DNA from: Cyanobacterium aponinum PCC 10605
GTDB lineage: Bacteria; Cyanobacteriota; Cyanobacteriia; Cyanobacteriales; Cyanobacteriaceae
Reading direction: 5' to 3'
DNA: 64,000 nt
Assembly: GCF_000317675.1 (NCBI RefSeq)
Contig: NC_019776.1
Span: forward strand, 992,001 to 1,056,000
The position numbers and the translations under genes were made by a program. Of the stretch, positions 1 through 8,809 are shown piece after piece; the stretch's first letter is position 1, and each line of letters begins with the position of its first letter. The notes under the pieces were generated by a model. That model saw nothing but the letters and a program-made list of their open reading frames with translations, did no database searches and had not been told where the DNA came from.

Positions 1-841
1 TTTCTAAACTTAATAAATAACCTTCATCTGGCAGTGATAATAAATCGGCAACACCATTATACAAGGTGCTAAAAGAAGGTTCATCAATGGTGTATAAATG
101 TTCTCCAATCAATACAGGATCGCCAAAAGGATTGATCACATAATGTAAAAAACGAGATCTTAAAACGGTTAAAGGATTTTTCAAATCCACATCTTGAACT
201 AACGCTGATTCTGTAACGGTGAATAAGCGAAAAGGGTCATTTGGCATAAATCCATTGGCTTTAATGGTTAAAGATTCTAATCCTAAATTATTTTCAATAC
301 CTTTTTTTTCACCTGTTTTAGGAATGTATCTTTCGGGTATTCTTACAGAATTTAATAAATTTCCTTCTAAATCATATTCATTAATAAAAGCAGGAATATT
401 TTTATTTGTAACCCCTTCACTACTAATAAATAAACTGTTGTGAGGACTGAATGCTATCCCCTCTGTATCAGTGGTATTTTCTTGATAAAGTTCTCCTTTT
501 TTATCTCTTAAAAAGGTAACATTTTCGATTTTTATATTCTCTATTTTTTCTCCTTCGATATTTATTTTAACTGTGTAAAAACGAGCAGGAGAAATATTAG
601 CTCTATCATCAGAAATTAAATAATAAACATCTTCTTTCGGGTTATAAGTTATTCCTGATAAACCGCCAATCACAGTATCTTTATAATTACTTTCTTTGAG
701 AGTATATTCCCCTAAAAATTCTATCTTTAAATCTAAGAAAGTGCGATCGACTTCTGCTAAAGACTTTAAATCATAAAAAGGGAAAAGGAAAAAGAATAAA
801 ACTAAAATAAAACCGATAAATCTGGTTCGAGAAATAGACAT
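1..841 (-). CDS. Esterase-like activity of phytase family protein, secreted (3' end off window)
   Basis: The reading frame is open from ATG (minus strand, 841-839) to the window edge, so about 280 N-terminal residues are present and the C-terminus is missing. The first 27 residues form a signal peptide: basic MSISRTR, then a hydrophobic IGFILVLFFFPF core, then a LKSLAEV cleavage region, which predicts export. The mature part carries a beta-propeller-like pattern of the phytase-like (PF13449) family: GGLSGITYNPKED near the N-terminus, DTEGIAFSP in the middle and NLGLESLTI later. The family is named for predicted phosphoesterase activity; the substrate here is unknown. The promoter would lie in the 150 bp up to the toxin fragment. 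Family call fairly sure, function inferred. Confidence 0.75.
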   Translation of the reverse strand, partial: MSISRTRFIGFILVLFFFLFPFYDLKSLAEVDRTFLDLKIEFLGEYTLKESNYKDTVIGGLSGITYNPKEDVYYLISDDRANISPARFYTVKINIEGEKIENIKIENVTFLRDKKGELYQENTTDTEGIAFSPHNSLFISSEGVTNKNIPAFINEYDLEGNLLNSVRIPERYIPKTGEKKGIENNLGLESLTIKANGFMPNDPFRLFTVTESALVQDVDLKNPLTVLRSRFLHYVINPFGDPVLIGEHLYTIDEPSFSTLYNGVADLLSLPDEGYLLSLE

Positions 842-993
842 AAAAAAAATAAAGGGCAAGTTTATAACAATTTTAATCTTAATATGTGTAATGTGAATTA
901 AATGGGGATTGTTAAATATTAAAGTGCGATCATTTTGTCGTTACCTTCAAAGTTCAGTTATTGTAGAAACAGACTCTATAAAACTCGATCGCA

Positions 994-1244
994 TCACTCA
1001 TAATGAGTCCACATTCGATATATCTTAATCAATTTTTCTTCTTCGATCACTTCATAAACTAACCTATGTTGCTTATTGATTCTTCTACTAATTAATCCTT
1101 TCATATCCCCTTTGAGTAGCTCATATTCAGGTGGATATTGATAAGGGTTATGGGTTATGATTTCAATGTTTTTTGTTTCAATCCGTTTGAAGATAACTTT
1201 TTCGCCTCTTTCTGCGCTTGTGTCATAAAAATTATCTTATACAC
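994..1244 (-). pseudogene. Frameshifted Txe/YoeB-type toxin
   Basis: Read on the minus strand, a GTG at 1244-1242 overlaps the last base of the antitoxin TAG stop and begins MYKIIFMTQAQKEAKKLSS, the usual start of cyanobacterial Txe/YoeB mRNA interferases. That frame stops after 29 codons. A second frame then carries the rest of the family: NPYQYPPEYELLKGDMKG, then SRRINKQHRLVYEV, ending RMWTHYE and TGA at 996-994. The span is 251 nt, one base short of an 83-codon gene, and the switch lies at a run of six A. The conserved C-terminal RRIN..HRLVY and WTHYE motifs are intact, so this looks like a recent single-base inactivation, or a slightly larger deletion, since relatives are 3-4 residues longer here. 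A sequencing error remains possible. Confidence 0.8.
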
Positions 1245-1462
1245 TACCAATCTAGTTCCTCTAAGGTAACACCATTTTCAATCGGTTCTTTTCTAGCTTC
1301 TTTGATACTTTCAACCATTCCTGATAGAGACCTCAAATATTCATCATCACTAATATATTCAGATTCTTCTAAAATCCTTAATTCATTCTCTGAAAAATTC
1401 TTAAGAAGACTTATAAATTGTTCCTTGATGCGATCGTCTATTCTCAGAGTAATAGTTTTCAT
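1244..1462 (-). CDS. RelB/ribbon-helix-helix-type antitoxin
   Basis: A 72-residue protein starting at MKTITLRIDDRIKEQF, a typical ribbon-helix-helix strand-helix start; an in-frame start 16 codons upstream gives an unlikely extension. The acidic C-terminus (GVTLEELDW) is the usual toxin-binding tail. It would bind its own operator and neutralise the YoeB-like toxin encoded directly downstream, whose GTG overlaps this stop codon by one base. The toxin is frameshifted while the antitoxin is intact, the common decay order for such modules. Family assignment rests on N-terminal pattern and context. Confidence 0.75.
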   Translation of the reverse strand: MKTITLRIDDRIKEQFISLLKNFSENELRILEESEYISDDEYLRSLSGMVESIKEARKEPIENGVTLEELDW

Positions 1463-1594
1463 CTCACTTAATATTATTCCCTGACTGTTCGCCCATTCAT
1501 TATATCCCAATAATTTATAAAATTGAAAAGCGATCGCACTTATGATCTAAGATAAATTAGAATAAATAAAAATTATAGTAATGAGGTTTTAAAT

Positions 1595-1780
1595 ATGACA
1601 ACAAAATTAGCTGAAATTAAAGAAATGATTTTTCAACTTCCTCCAGAAGAAATAAATCAATTAATCAGAGAAGTTAATGAGACAATATCAACAAAAGATT
1701 TTATGAAATTAGCCGAAACAGGATTTCAGGAATGGAATGATCCAGAGGAGGATATTTATAACAATGATACCGAAAATTAG
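1595..1780 (+). CDS. Small antitoxin partner of a MazF-like toxin
   Basis: A 61-residue acidic protein, MTTKLAEIKEMIFQLPPEEI at its start, with FQEWNDPEEDIY near the end. ATG at 1595 is preceded by TGAGG about nine bases upstream. Its last 17 bases overlap the start of the MazF/PemK-like gene, a classic antitoxin-toxin arrangement. The Trp/acidic C-terminal tail fits toxin-blocking peptides. No DNA-binding fold is obvious in so short a sequence, so the role is inferred mainly from position and overlap. Confidence 0.7.
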   Translation: MTTKLAEIKEMIFQLPPEEINQLIREVNETISTKDFMKLAETGFQEWNDPEEDIYNNDTEN

Positions 1781-2105
1781 AGAAATCTGGTTAGTTTCTT
1801 TTTCTTTTAGTGATTTAACAGCCACAAAACTTCGTCCAGCTTTAGTCATTGCTAATCATAGAGAAGAAATAATTATTATCGGAATATTCTCAAAAATACC
1901 CCATGAAACTTTAAAAGAAACTTGGGTTTTAGTTTCCGAAAATAATCCACAATTTCAAGAAACAGGATTGAAAAAAACTTCTTTAATTAGGGCTGATAAA
2001 ATAGCGACTCTTAGTCAATTTGTTTTCAAAAAAAAATTAGGTGTTTTATCCGTTGATTTGATGGAAAAAGTTAATTTAGCTTTGAAGAAATCTCTTAATT
2101 TATAG
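1764..2105 (+). CDS. MazF/PemK-like type II toxin (mRNA interferase family)
   Basis: A 113-residue protein from ATG at 1764, translationally overlapped with the preceding antitoxin. It has the PemK/MazF start pattern (IREIWLVSFSFSD), a KLRPALVIAN strand with the RPALV motif typical of the family, and a later LIRADKIATLSQF segment matching the dimerisation/active region. The family cleaves RNA at short sequence motifs and is inhibited by the cognate antitoxin. The frame is intact, so this second module appears functional, unlike the neighbouring YoeB-type one. A longer in-frame start at 1737 would lie inside the antitoxin gene and is not favoured. Confidence 0.8.
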   Translation: MIPKIREIWLVSFSFSDLTATKLRPALVIANHREEIIIIGIFSKIPHETLKETWVLVSENNPQFQETGLKKTSLIRADKIATLSQFVFKKKLGVLSVDLMEKVNLALKKSLNL

Positions 2106-2271
2106 AGGATATATACCGATCTCATCTTTCTAGTATAGGTGTAAAGAGTTCGATCGCACCTTTCCTGAGTTCAATATCAAATTGAAAATAGATTGAATCA
2201 AATTAGCCATAGCCATAAATGATATGATTAAAAACTAATAGATATATTTAAAGAAACTATAAAAACTGGCT

Positions 2272-5091
2272 ATGTTTAAAAAGCTATTTGGAGATCCTAA
2301 CACTCGTAAATTAAAAAAATTACAACCTTACATTGCAGAAATCAATCTTTTAGAAGAAGACATAAAGAAGTTAACTGACGATGAAATGAGGGCAAAAACC
2401 GCATCTTTTAAAGAGATGTTAGCAAAAGCCACCACTAAAGAAGAAAAAGATACTATCTTAGATGAAATTTTACCTGAAGCATTTGCCCTAGTAAGAGAAG
2501 CAGGGGTAAGAGTTTTGGGAATGCGTCATTATGATGTGCAGTTACTAGGAGGTATTGTTTTACATACAGGGCAAATTGCCGAGATGAAAACAGGAGAGGG
2601 TAAAACCCTTGTAGCTACTTTACCAGCCTATCTTAATGGTTTAACGGGAGAAGGTGTACACGTTGTCACCGTCAACGATTACCTTGCCCGTCGTGATGCT
2701 GAATGGATGGGGCAAATTCATCGTTTTTTAGGCTTAAGTGTGGGCTTAATTCAAAGTGGGATGACATCTGTTGAAAGACAGAAAAATTATAGTGCTGATA
2801 TTACCTATGCTACTAACAGCGAATTAGGCTTTGATTATCTTCGGGATAATATGGCAACGGATATGGCTGATGTGGTACAACGTCCCCCCAACTATTGCAT
2901 TATTGACGAAGTTGACTCTATTTTAATTGATGAAGCTCGTACTCCTTTGATTATATCAGGACAAGTCGAGCGCCCCATGGAAAAATATATGGAGGCGGCA
3001 AAAATTGCTCAAATGCTTACCCGTCAAAATGAAGAGGGTGACGGTGGTGATTATGAGGTGGACGAAAAAGCCAGAAATGTTTTATTGACAGATGAAGGTT
3101 TTGCCCATGCGGAGGAGTTATTGGGAGTTACAGATTTATATGATCAAGATAATCCTTGGGCTCATTATATTTTTAATGCCATTAAAGCTAAAGAATTATT
3201 TACTCGTGACGTTAACTATATCGTCCGTAATAATGAAGTGGTAATCGTGGATGAGTTTACGGGGAGGGTTTTAGCTGGAAGAAGATGGAGTGATGGTTTA
3301 CATCAGGCTATTGAGGCAAAAGAAGGGGTTGAAATCCAAAAAGAAACTCAAACCTTAGCTAGTATCACCTATCAAAACTTTTTCTTACTCTATCCTAAAC
3401 TATCGGGTATGACTGGTACTGCCAAAACTGAAGAAACGGAATTTGAAAAAGTATATAACCTCGAAGTAACTATTATTCCCACTAATCGCCCCTCCGATAG
3501 AAATGATTTACCTGATGTGGTTTATAAAAATGAAATCGCAAAATGGAAAGCCGTGGCGGAAGAATGCAAGGAAATGTATGAAACAGGCAGACCTGTACTT
3601 GTTGGTACTACCAGTGTAGAAAAATCTGAGGTTTTATCTCGTTTATTACAAGAAAGAGAAATTCCCCATAATATCCTTAATGCTAGACCAGAAAACGTGG
3701 AAAGGGAATCAGAAATTGTTGCTCAGGCAGGTAGAAAAGGGGCTGTAACCATTGCAACTAACATGGCGGGGCGTGGTACAGATATTATTCTCGGTGGTAA
3801 CTCTGACTATATGGCAAGGTTAAAGTTAAGAGAGTATTTTATGCCCCAAATTGTGACCCCTGAAGATGATCAATTAATGGTAAATGTTCCGGGTGTTGAT
3901 ATGGCTAAACGTGCCAAGGGACAAGGGTTTAGTGGTAATGGTGATGGTAAAAAACAGAAAAATTGGAAGCCTTCCTCGGATTTATTTCCCTGTCAGTTAT
4001 CCGCAGATACTGAAGCTCTTTTGAAAGAAGCGGTTAAATTTGCGGTGGAAAAATATGGGCAACAGAGTTTATCAGAATTGGAAGCAGAAGAAAAAATTGC
4101 GATCGCAGCCGAAAAAGCGCCTACAGAAGATCCCGTCATACAAAAATTAAGAGAAGTCTATCAAGCCATTCGCAGAGAATATGATGAAGTAACAGATAAA
4201 GAACATGATTTAGTAGTTGAAAAAGGCGGTTTACACGTCATTGGAACGGAAAGACACGAATCGAGAAGAATTGATAACCAATTAAGAGGTAGAGCAGGAA
4301 GACAAGGAGATCCCGGTTCAACTCGTTTCTTTTTGAGCTTAGAAGATAATTTATTACGGATTTTCGGCGGGGACAGAGTTGCTGGATTAATGAATGCCTT
4401 TCGAGTTGAAGAGGATATGCCCATTGAATCAGGAATGCTCACCCGTAGCTTAGAAGGGGCACAGAAAAAAGTAGAAACATTCTACTACGATGCACGGAAA
4501 AACGTCTTTGAGTACGATGAAGTTATGAATAACCAACGTCGTGCTATATATGCTGAACGTCGTCGAGTCTTAGAAGGAAGAGACTTGAAAGGTCAAGTAT
4601 TGCAATACGCAACCCAAACAATGGACGAAATTGTTGATGCTTACGTCAACCCCGATTTACCCCCTGATGAGTGGAATTTAGAAGCATTGGTAGAAAAAGC
4701 CAAAGAATTTATTTATCTTCTCCAAGACATCACCGTCAAAGATTTAGAGGATATGACTGTTGCAGAGATGAAAACATTTCTCCATGAAGAAGTCCACAAA
4801 GCTTATGACTTAAAAGAAAATCAAATTGAACAAATCCAAACAGGGTTAATGCGTCAAGCAGAAAGATTTTTTATTCTGCAACAAATAGATACCCTTTGGC
4901 GTGAACACTTACAAAAAATGGATGGTTTACGAGAATCCGTTGGTTTAAGGGGTTATGGACAAAAAGATCCCTTAATTGAGTATAAACAAGAAGGCTATGA
5001 AATGTTCTTAGAGATGATGATAGACATTCGCCGTAACGTGGTTTACTCCCTATTCCAATTCCAACCCCAAGTACAACCTCAAGCCGTCTAA
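2272..5091 (+). CDS. secA: Preprotein translocase ATPase SecA
   Basis: A 939-residue SecA, the motor that pushes unfolded preproteins through SecYEG in plasma and thylakoid membranes. Walker A GEGKT lies at residues 108-112, the DEAD-type DEVD box at 212-215, followed by [11 protein letters not shown]. The preprotein-binding region and second nucleotide-binding domain follow (GMTGTAKTE, then [10 protein letters not shown], then [21 protein letters not shown]). A cyanobacterial insertion with [11 protein letters not shown] is present. The C-terminus is Gln/Pro rich and lacks the Cys-rich zinc site of proteobacterial SecA, as usual in cyanobacteria. Length matches the family. It has its own upstream region of 166 bp and is followed by a long repeat-filled gap, so it is probably monocistronic. 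Confidence 0.98.
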   Translation: MFKKLFGDPNTRKLKKLQPYIAEINLLEEDIKKLTDDEMRAKTASFKEMLAKATTKEEKDTILDEILPEAFALVREAGVRVLGMRHYDVQLLGGIVLHTGQIAEMKTGEGKTLVATLPAYLNGLTGEGVHVVTVNDYLARRDAEWMGQIHRFLGLSVGLIQSGMTSVERQKNYSADITYATNSELGFDYLRDNMATDMADVVQRPPNYCIIDEVDSILIDEARTPLIISGQVERPMEKYMEAAKIAQMLTRQNEEGDGGDYEVDEKARNVLLTDEGFAHAEELLGVTDLYDQDNPWAHYIFNAIKAKELFTRDVNYIVRNNEVVIVDEFTGRVLAGRRWSDGLHQAIEAKEGVEIQKETQTLASITYQNFFLLYPKLSGMTGTAKTEETEFEKVYNLEVTIIPTNRPSDRNDLPDVVYKNEIAKWKAVAEECKEMYETGRPVLVGTTSVEKSEVLSRLLQEREIPHNILNARPENVERESEIVAQAGRKGAVTIATNMAGRGTDIILGGNSDYMARLKLREYFMPQIVTPEDDQLMVNVPGVDMAKRAKGQGFSGNGDGKKQKNWKPSSDLFPCQLSADTEALLKEAVKFAVEKYGQQSLSELEAEEKIAIAAEKAPTEDPVIQKLREVYQAIRREYDEVTDKEHDLVVEKGGLHVIGTERHESRRIDNQLRGRAGRQGDPGSTRFFLSLEDNLLRIFGGDRVAGLMNAFRVEEDMPIESGMLTRSLEGAQKKVETFYYDARKNVFEYDEVMNNQRRAIYAERRRVLEGRDLKGQVLQYATQTMDEIVDAYVNPDLPPDEWNLEALVEKAKEFIYLLQDITVKDLEDMTVAEMKTFLHEEVHKAYDLKENQIEQIQTGLMRQAERFFILQQIDTLWREHLQKMDGLRESVGLRGYGQKDPLIEYKQEGYEMFLEMMIDIRRNVVYSLFQFQPQVQPQAV

Positions 5092-5131
5092 TAATATCGA
5101 ATAAAAGTAGGTGTCAGGTTTCAGGTGGTAG

Positions 5132-5151
5132 GGGTTGAATATATTCAACCC
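5132..5151. repeat. Perfect 20-bp palindrome, copy 1
   Basis: GGGTTGAATATATTCAACCC is self-complementary and is preceded by GTGTCAGGTTTCAGGTGGTA. An identical 20-mer occurs at 36942-36961. It would form a strong hairpin in RNA or a cruciform in DNA. Confidence 0.85.
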
Positions 5152-5305
5152 TTACGGTGTTAGGGGATGAGGGGAGAGGGGAAAACAAGTAATGAATAAT
5201 AAGTAATGAGTTATTATTCACCTCAACACTATCTACCTTTGCCCTCCCCCTATTTAGAGCAGGGTTTTTTCGTTCTCAAAAATGTCAATTTTTGAAACTA
5301 ACAAA

Positions 5306-5527
5306 TAACCTCAGTTCGGTTTAAGAATATCTGATAAGGTTAGGTGTTAGGTGTCAGGTTGCAGGAACAGCAGGTGGTAGGGGTTTTTAGCAAGGGGCTT
5401 AAGCCCCTTGTTTAAGTCAGTTCGGATTAAGGCAATTTTATCGTTATTTCTAAGTTATTTCTAAGAAGCTATAAGGTTTTTTGACTACGAGTTGGTCTGC
5501 TTTCAGCTTATCCAAAACTCAGGTTAA
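5306..5527 (+). repeat. Dispersed MITE-like repeat, full-length copy R1
   Basis: Left end TAACCTCAGTTCGGTTTAAG, then a GATAAGGTTAGGTGT core with GTGTCAGGT repeats and an inserted 20-bp palindrome at 5391-5410, then a unique-looking arm, ending CTTATCCAAAACTCAGGTTAA. Left end and reversed right end form imperfect inverted termini (TTAACCT[C/G]AGTT). The same two ends occur in opposite orientation at 50267-50459. No coding capacity; consistent with a non-autonomous element, but mobility is not shown. Confidence 0.75.
5391..5410. repeat. Perfect 20-bp palindrome inside R1
   Basis: CAAGGGGCTTAAGCCCCTTG, fully self-complementary. An identical copy lies at 27343-27362, and a variant with compensated bases (CAATGGGCTTAAGCCCATTG) at 49879-49898. 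Confidence 0.85.
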
Positions 5528-6205
5528 CAAATAGTAACAGATACAGGAGTTTTTAAGTATTAATTAATCAATTATTAAGAAAAAACGCTCCCCTCTACTG
5601 TGGGAGAGGGGGTGGGGGTGAGGGCAAGATAATTTTGCCCTGACTTTGAAAAAACCCCGTATTTAGAGCAGGGCTGTTTCAAAATAAAAAATTAGGTTAA
5701 CTGAGATTAAGTAAGAGTAAGATATACAAGGATTTTTTTCTATTAGTTAAAACTTTATGAACAAAAATCCCCTCGTCTCCCTCTCCCCCTATCTCCCGCT
5801 CTTTTTTCTTTCTCGAAAATGAAATAGCCCTGCCTATTTAGAGGAGATAAAGGGGGGATTTGCCTTTTGCCCATTGCCCTTTTTGACATCACTCATCGAT
5901 AATTATTCCGAACTCAGGTTAAGTAATAAGTAAGCACAAACTAGAGAGAGAAAAAGAGATAAAATTATTATACAAATGGGTAAAATAAAGTCAACCTAGG
6001 TTTGATGCAAGAATATCGGGTAAGGACAGGTTTTATTTTTTGAATATTGACTGATAATTCACTCATATTGAAAACAAGAAAATCAATTTATTAACTGTTT
6101 TTATCAAAATCTGTTTATTTTAACGCCGAAACCCGAACTCTGAACTCTAAACTTAGGTAAGTCAGTATTCATTCAATAAAAGAATATTTGAGCAGGGGCA
6201 AATCA

Positions 6206-7300
6206 GTGTTTAAAGATATTGATAAAACGATTGAATTAGGAAATTATCAGGAAGCGAGGGAAAAATTATCTCAACTTATTATTGAAGAAAAAGATCGTTT
6301 GTGGTATCGATATTACTCTGCTTTAATTGCTGAAAAAGAAGGGGATTTAAGTTTAGCAGAAAATGCTTATAGAGAAATAATAAAGGATAGTATATATCCA
6401 GATCCAACTTTGATAAAATTGATCAGGGATGGCATTGAAAGAATTGTTAAGTTTTATCAATCTAAAAAAGAAGAAAAAAAACAAGAGTTTCGCACGATAG
6501 AAAATAGTCAAGATTTAGCCGTTTTAATCTTAGAACCTGTTAAGCCAGAAGATAAAAAAAATCTCGCTCCCCAGTTAGCGAAATTAATGGAAATAGATAA
6601 TTATACTGCCACTTTACAAATACCAACTCGTAGTTTGAGACTTTACAAAACAGGTAGTTTAGGAGAATTAAAATATTATCAATTTGAATTATCTCAAGGG
6701 GGAATTCCTTGTTTTTGTCACCCAATAAAAAATATAAATAAAATGGATGTTTATCAAGTTAAGTTTATTGAAAACGATGGTAACATATGCGATTTAACTA
6801 TAGAAAATGATTTGGAAGAAGAAAAAAGGTACACGTTGAATTGGGCAAAAGTTAAAAGTAAAGTACAGGGATTAATTCCTATTTTTGAAATGACAACCCA
6901 TCTGGATGCTAGAAATAAAGTCCAGAAAAAACAATCAACTTTAGACTATGCTAATTTTTTTGATTTACACGTTGTTAGTGATAATTTAATATTACGTTTT
7001 AGTGACCATTTTTATCAGTTTGAAGCTGGGTTAACTATTGGAGAAAATAGCAAAACAACTCAAGAAAAGTGGAAAAAGTTAGTTAATTATTTACAAAGAA
7101 AAACATCTGATATTAATTTGTTATCTAATTTTAATTTATTTGCTGAAGGTGTTATTCATTTTCCAGAAATGTTAAAACAAATTACCGCCCATATTAATCT
7201 TTTTCGTCGAGAAGAATCTGTTTGGGATGAGGCGTTTCAACTTTATAGTGGTTTAATTTTTTTACAAACTTTATCTCAACAAGAAGATGATAATATATAG
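6206..7300 (+). CDS. Conserved cyanobacterial protein with N-terminal TPR-like repeat
   Basis: A protein of about 364 residues, not recognised as a named enzyme. The first 60 residues read as two TPR-like helix pairs (TIELGNYQEAREKLSQLI, then KEGDLSLAENAYREII), followed by a charged linker (QSKKEEKKQEF) and a beta-rich remainder with no catalytic motif I can name. GTG at 6206 is chosen as start because AGGGG lies seven bases upstream; a TTG six codons earlier is the alternative. There is no signal peptide or membrane segment, so it is probably cytoplasmic. It lies 51 bp before cpcS on the same strand, but no functional link is evident. Confidence 0.7.
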   Translation: MFKDIDKTIELGNYQEAREKLSQLIIEEKDRLWYRYYSALIAEKEGDLSLAENAYREIIKDSIYPDPTLIKLIRDGIERIVKFYQSKKEEKKQEFRTIENSQDLAVLILEPVKPEDKKNLAPQLAKLMEIDNYTATLQIPTRSLRLYKTGSLGELKYYQFELSQGGIPCFCHPIKNINKMDVYQVKFIENDGNICDLTIENDLEEEKRYTLNWAKVKSKVQGLIPIFEMTTHLDARNKVQKKQSTLDYANFFDLHVVSDNLILRFSDHFYQFEAGLTIGENSKTTQEKWKKLVNYLQRKTSDINLLSNFNLFAEGVIHFPEMLKQITAHINLFRREESVWDEAFQLYSGLIFLQTLSQQEDDNI

Positions 7301-7351
7301 TCATAAAATCATTTGTTTTTAGTCAAATATTAATTTTTATTTATTTTTGTT

Positions 7352-7936
7352 ATGGATGGATTGACTTTTTTTCAGAATAGTGCAGGAAAGTGGCGATCGC
7401 AGCGTACCACCCACCATTTACCTTTTAGAAGAGCTGAAACAGGAGGATCAGAGATAAAAGTAGAACATTTAGAGCAGAATGACCCCAAAATAAAAGAAAT
7501 CTGTGAAATGCACTCTTTTGACCCCAGCTTATCGGTAGGAGGTTCTTATGTTACTTGGGATGGTGCAATGCAATGGGATAAAGAAAATGAAAATCATCAG
7601 GGGGAAACAGTATTTGCTTTAATACCTAACCAAGAAAATCCCAGACAGGGAAAACTACTTAGAGAAAGAGGCTACGCCGAGATAGTTCCCGTTGCTGGAG
7701 AGTATTATTTAGATCATGAAGATGCTTTAATTTTAAGCACAGAATACGAAACCATGACTATCCATGAAAAATTCTGGTTTGTCAACGATAATATTCGTAT
7801 GAGAACAAGCACTGTACAACGTTTTGGCGGTTTTAATACTGCTACTTTTTGTATTGAAGTAAGAGAAGCAGATAACCAAGTAATCGCAGAAGAAATCAAG
7901 CCACTTTTAAATACACCATCTATTACAGGATGGTAA
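7352..7936 (+). CDS. cpcS: Phycobiliprotein chromophore lyase, CpcS/CpeS family
   Basis: A 194-residue protein with the family signature near the N-terminus: FFQNSAGKWRSQRTTHHL followed by FRRAETGGSEI. Members are lipocalin-like beta-barrels that attach phycocyanobilin or phycoerythrobilin to Cys-82/84 type sites on allophycocyanin and phycocyanin beta subunits, helping build phycobilisomes. The later QRFGGFNTATFCIEVR segment also fits. The THHLPFRR form resembles CpcS rather than the CpcU partner, whose sequence diverges here. Length matches the family (about 190-200). It converges with the ccm operon, whose terminator hairpin lies just downstream. Family sure; exact subtype inferred. Confidence 0.88.
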   Translation: MDGLTFFQNSAGKWRSQRTTHHLPFRRAETGGSEIKVEHLEQNDPKIKEICEMHSFDPSLSVGGSYVTWDGAMQWDKENENHQGETVFALIPNQENPRQGKLLRERGYAEIVPVAGEYYLDHEDALILSTEYETMTIHEKFWFVNDNIRMRTSTVQRFGGFNTATFCIEVREADNQVIAEEIKPLLNTPSITGW

Positions 7937-7963
7937 TTTCTGTACCATTTGTGGCAATTAAAA

Positions 7964-7996
7964 AGGGCATTTTATTAGGAATTAGGAAATAGCCCT
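7964..7996 (-). terminator. Rho-independent terminator of the ccm operon
   Basis: Read on the minus strand, AGGGC-T-ATTT pairs with AAAT-GCCCT (nine base pairs with one bulged T) and is followed directly by TTTTT. It starts within the last bases of ccmN, so ccmN ends in the hairpin. The plus-strand side has no T run, so it mainly serves the ccm transcript. Confidence 0.6.
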
Positions 7997-8681
7997 ACAT
8001 ATTCCTTTCTGGGAAAAGAGTAAATAATAACTTATTTATATATACTTTCCCCACAACTTGCTCACTGTTAGGAGGAGTATCTTCTTGCCAACTATCAGTT
8101 TTAATCTCTTCTTCTTGTTCTAAATTTTCGTGACTAATATCTTGGTTTTCTTGCTTTATCTGTTCTGGCTTTTCTGAAATAGACTCTGCCTTAGACTCCC
8201 TTTCTTCTTGATTATTTGTGATATTTTGCTTGTTTTCTTCAGATTTGGCTGATTTATTCGACCATTTATTTTCCTGAACTTTATTTTCAGCGACACTATT
8301 ACTATTTTCCTGAGAGTTTAGTTCAATTTTACGGGTGCGATCGCCTCTTATTGAACCGGCGGGAATTACATCTCCTGCATCAACATTAACATTATATACA
8401 GTAACAGAAGAACCTAAAGAAGCCTGAGAACCGATTATACAATGACCAAAAATCAGACAACCTGCCCCCAAAATCGCATTAGGCTTTATTTCCACATCAC
8501 CATCATGAGCAGTAATCACAGTACCCATACCCAAACAAACACCACTATGAATAATAATTTTATTACCCGGAGTTGCATTTAAAATAACTCCCACAGCAAT
8601 CATCACAGAGGAGTCAATCATGACATCCCCCCGCACATGGGTGGTTTGATTTGTACTAGCTTGAAGAATGGGTAAAGACAT
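7995..8681 (-). CDS. ccmN: Carboxysome assembly protein CcmN
   Basis: A 228-residue protein. Residues about 10-120 carry left-handed beta-helix (hexapeptide) repeats such as VMIAVGVIL, GVCLGMGTVI and NAILGAGCLIFG. A long Glu/Ser/Lys-rich disordered linker follows, and the C-terminus ends in an amphipathic encapsulation peptide (VYINKLLFTLFPERN). In beta-carboxysomes CcmN binds CcmM through the beta-helix and recruits the CcmK shell through this peptide. It is the last gene of the ccmK2-K1-L-M-N operon, 128 bp after ccmM, and its stop codon lies in the operon's terminator hairpin. Confidence 0.95.
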   Translation of the reverse strand: MSLPILQASTNQTTHVRGDVMIDSSVMIAVGVILNATPGNKIIIHSGVCLGMGTVITAHDGDVEIKPNAILGAGCLIFGHCIIGSQASLGSSVTVYNVNVDAGDVIPAGSIRGDRTRKIELNSQENSNSVAENKVQENKWSNKSAKSEENKQNITNNQEERESKAESISEKPEQIKQENQDISHENLEQEEEIKTDSWQEDTPPNSEQVVGKVYINKLLFTLFPERNM

Positions 8682-8809
8682 CCTGAAGAATGAAGAATTG
8701 AGAATGAAGAATATTAAAAGAGGTATCAGGTATCAAGAGAATGAATAAAAACCGTTGCTTTCTGCCTGTTGCCTTTTACTTATTACTTTTTACTTATTAC
8801 TTAAAAAAT

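Larger units (their letters stand above)
5092..6205. other. 1.1-kb intergenic region filled with mosaic repeats
   Basis: No gene is supported here. The region contains a GGTGTCAGGT-rich stretch with a 20-bp palindrome (5132-5151), a complete copy of the window's repeat family (5306-5527), two copies of a TATTTAGAGCAGGG motif near 5250 and 5660, and a reversed right-end-like fragment near 5895-5920 (CCGAACTCAGGTTAAG). From about 5940 the sequence becomes plain AT-rich DNA leading to the next gene. It looks like a sink for repeat insertions. Confidence 0.7.

Noticed and set aside
1130-1244. Programmed frameshifting of the YoeB-like toxin
   Set aside because: The A6 run does not form a proper slippery heptamer in the zero frame and is short for transcriptional slippage; plain mutation is simpler.
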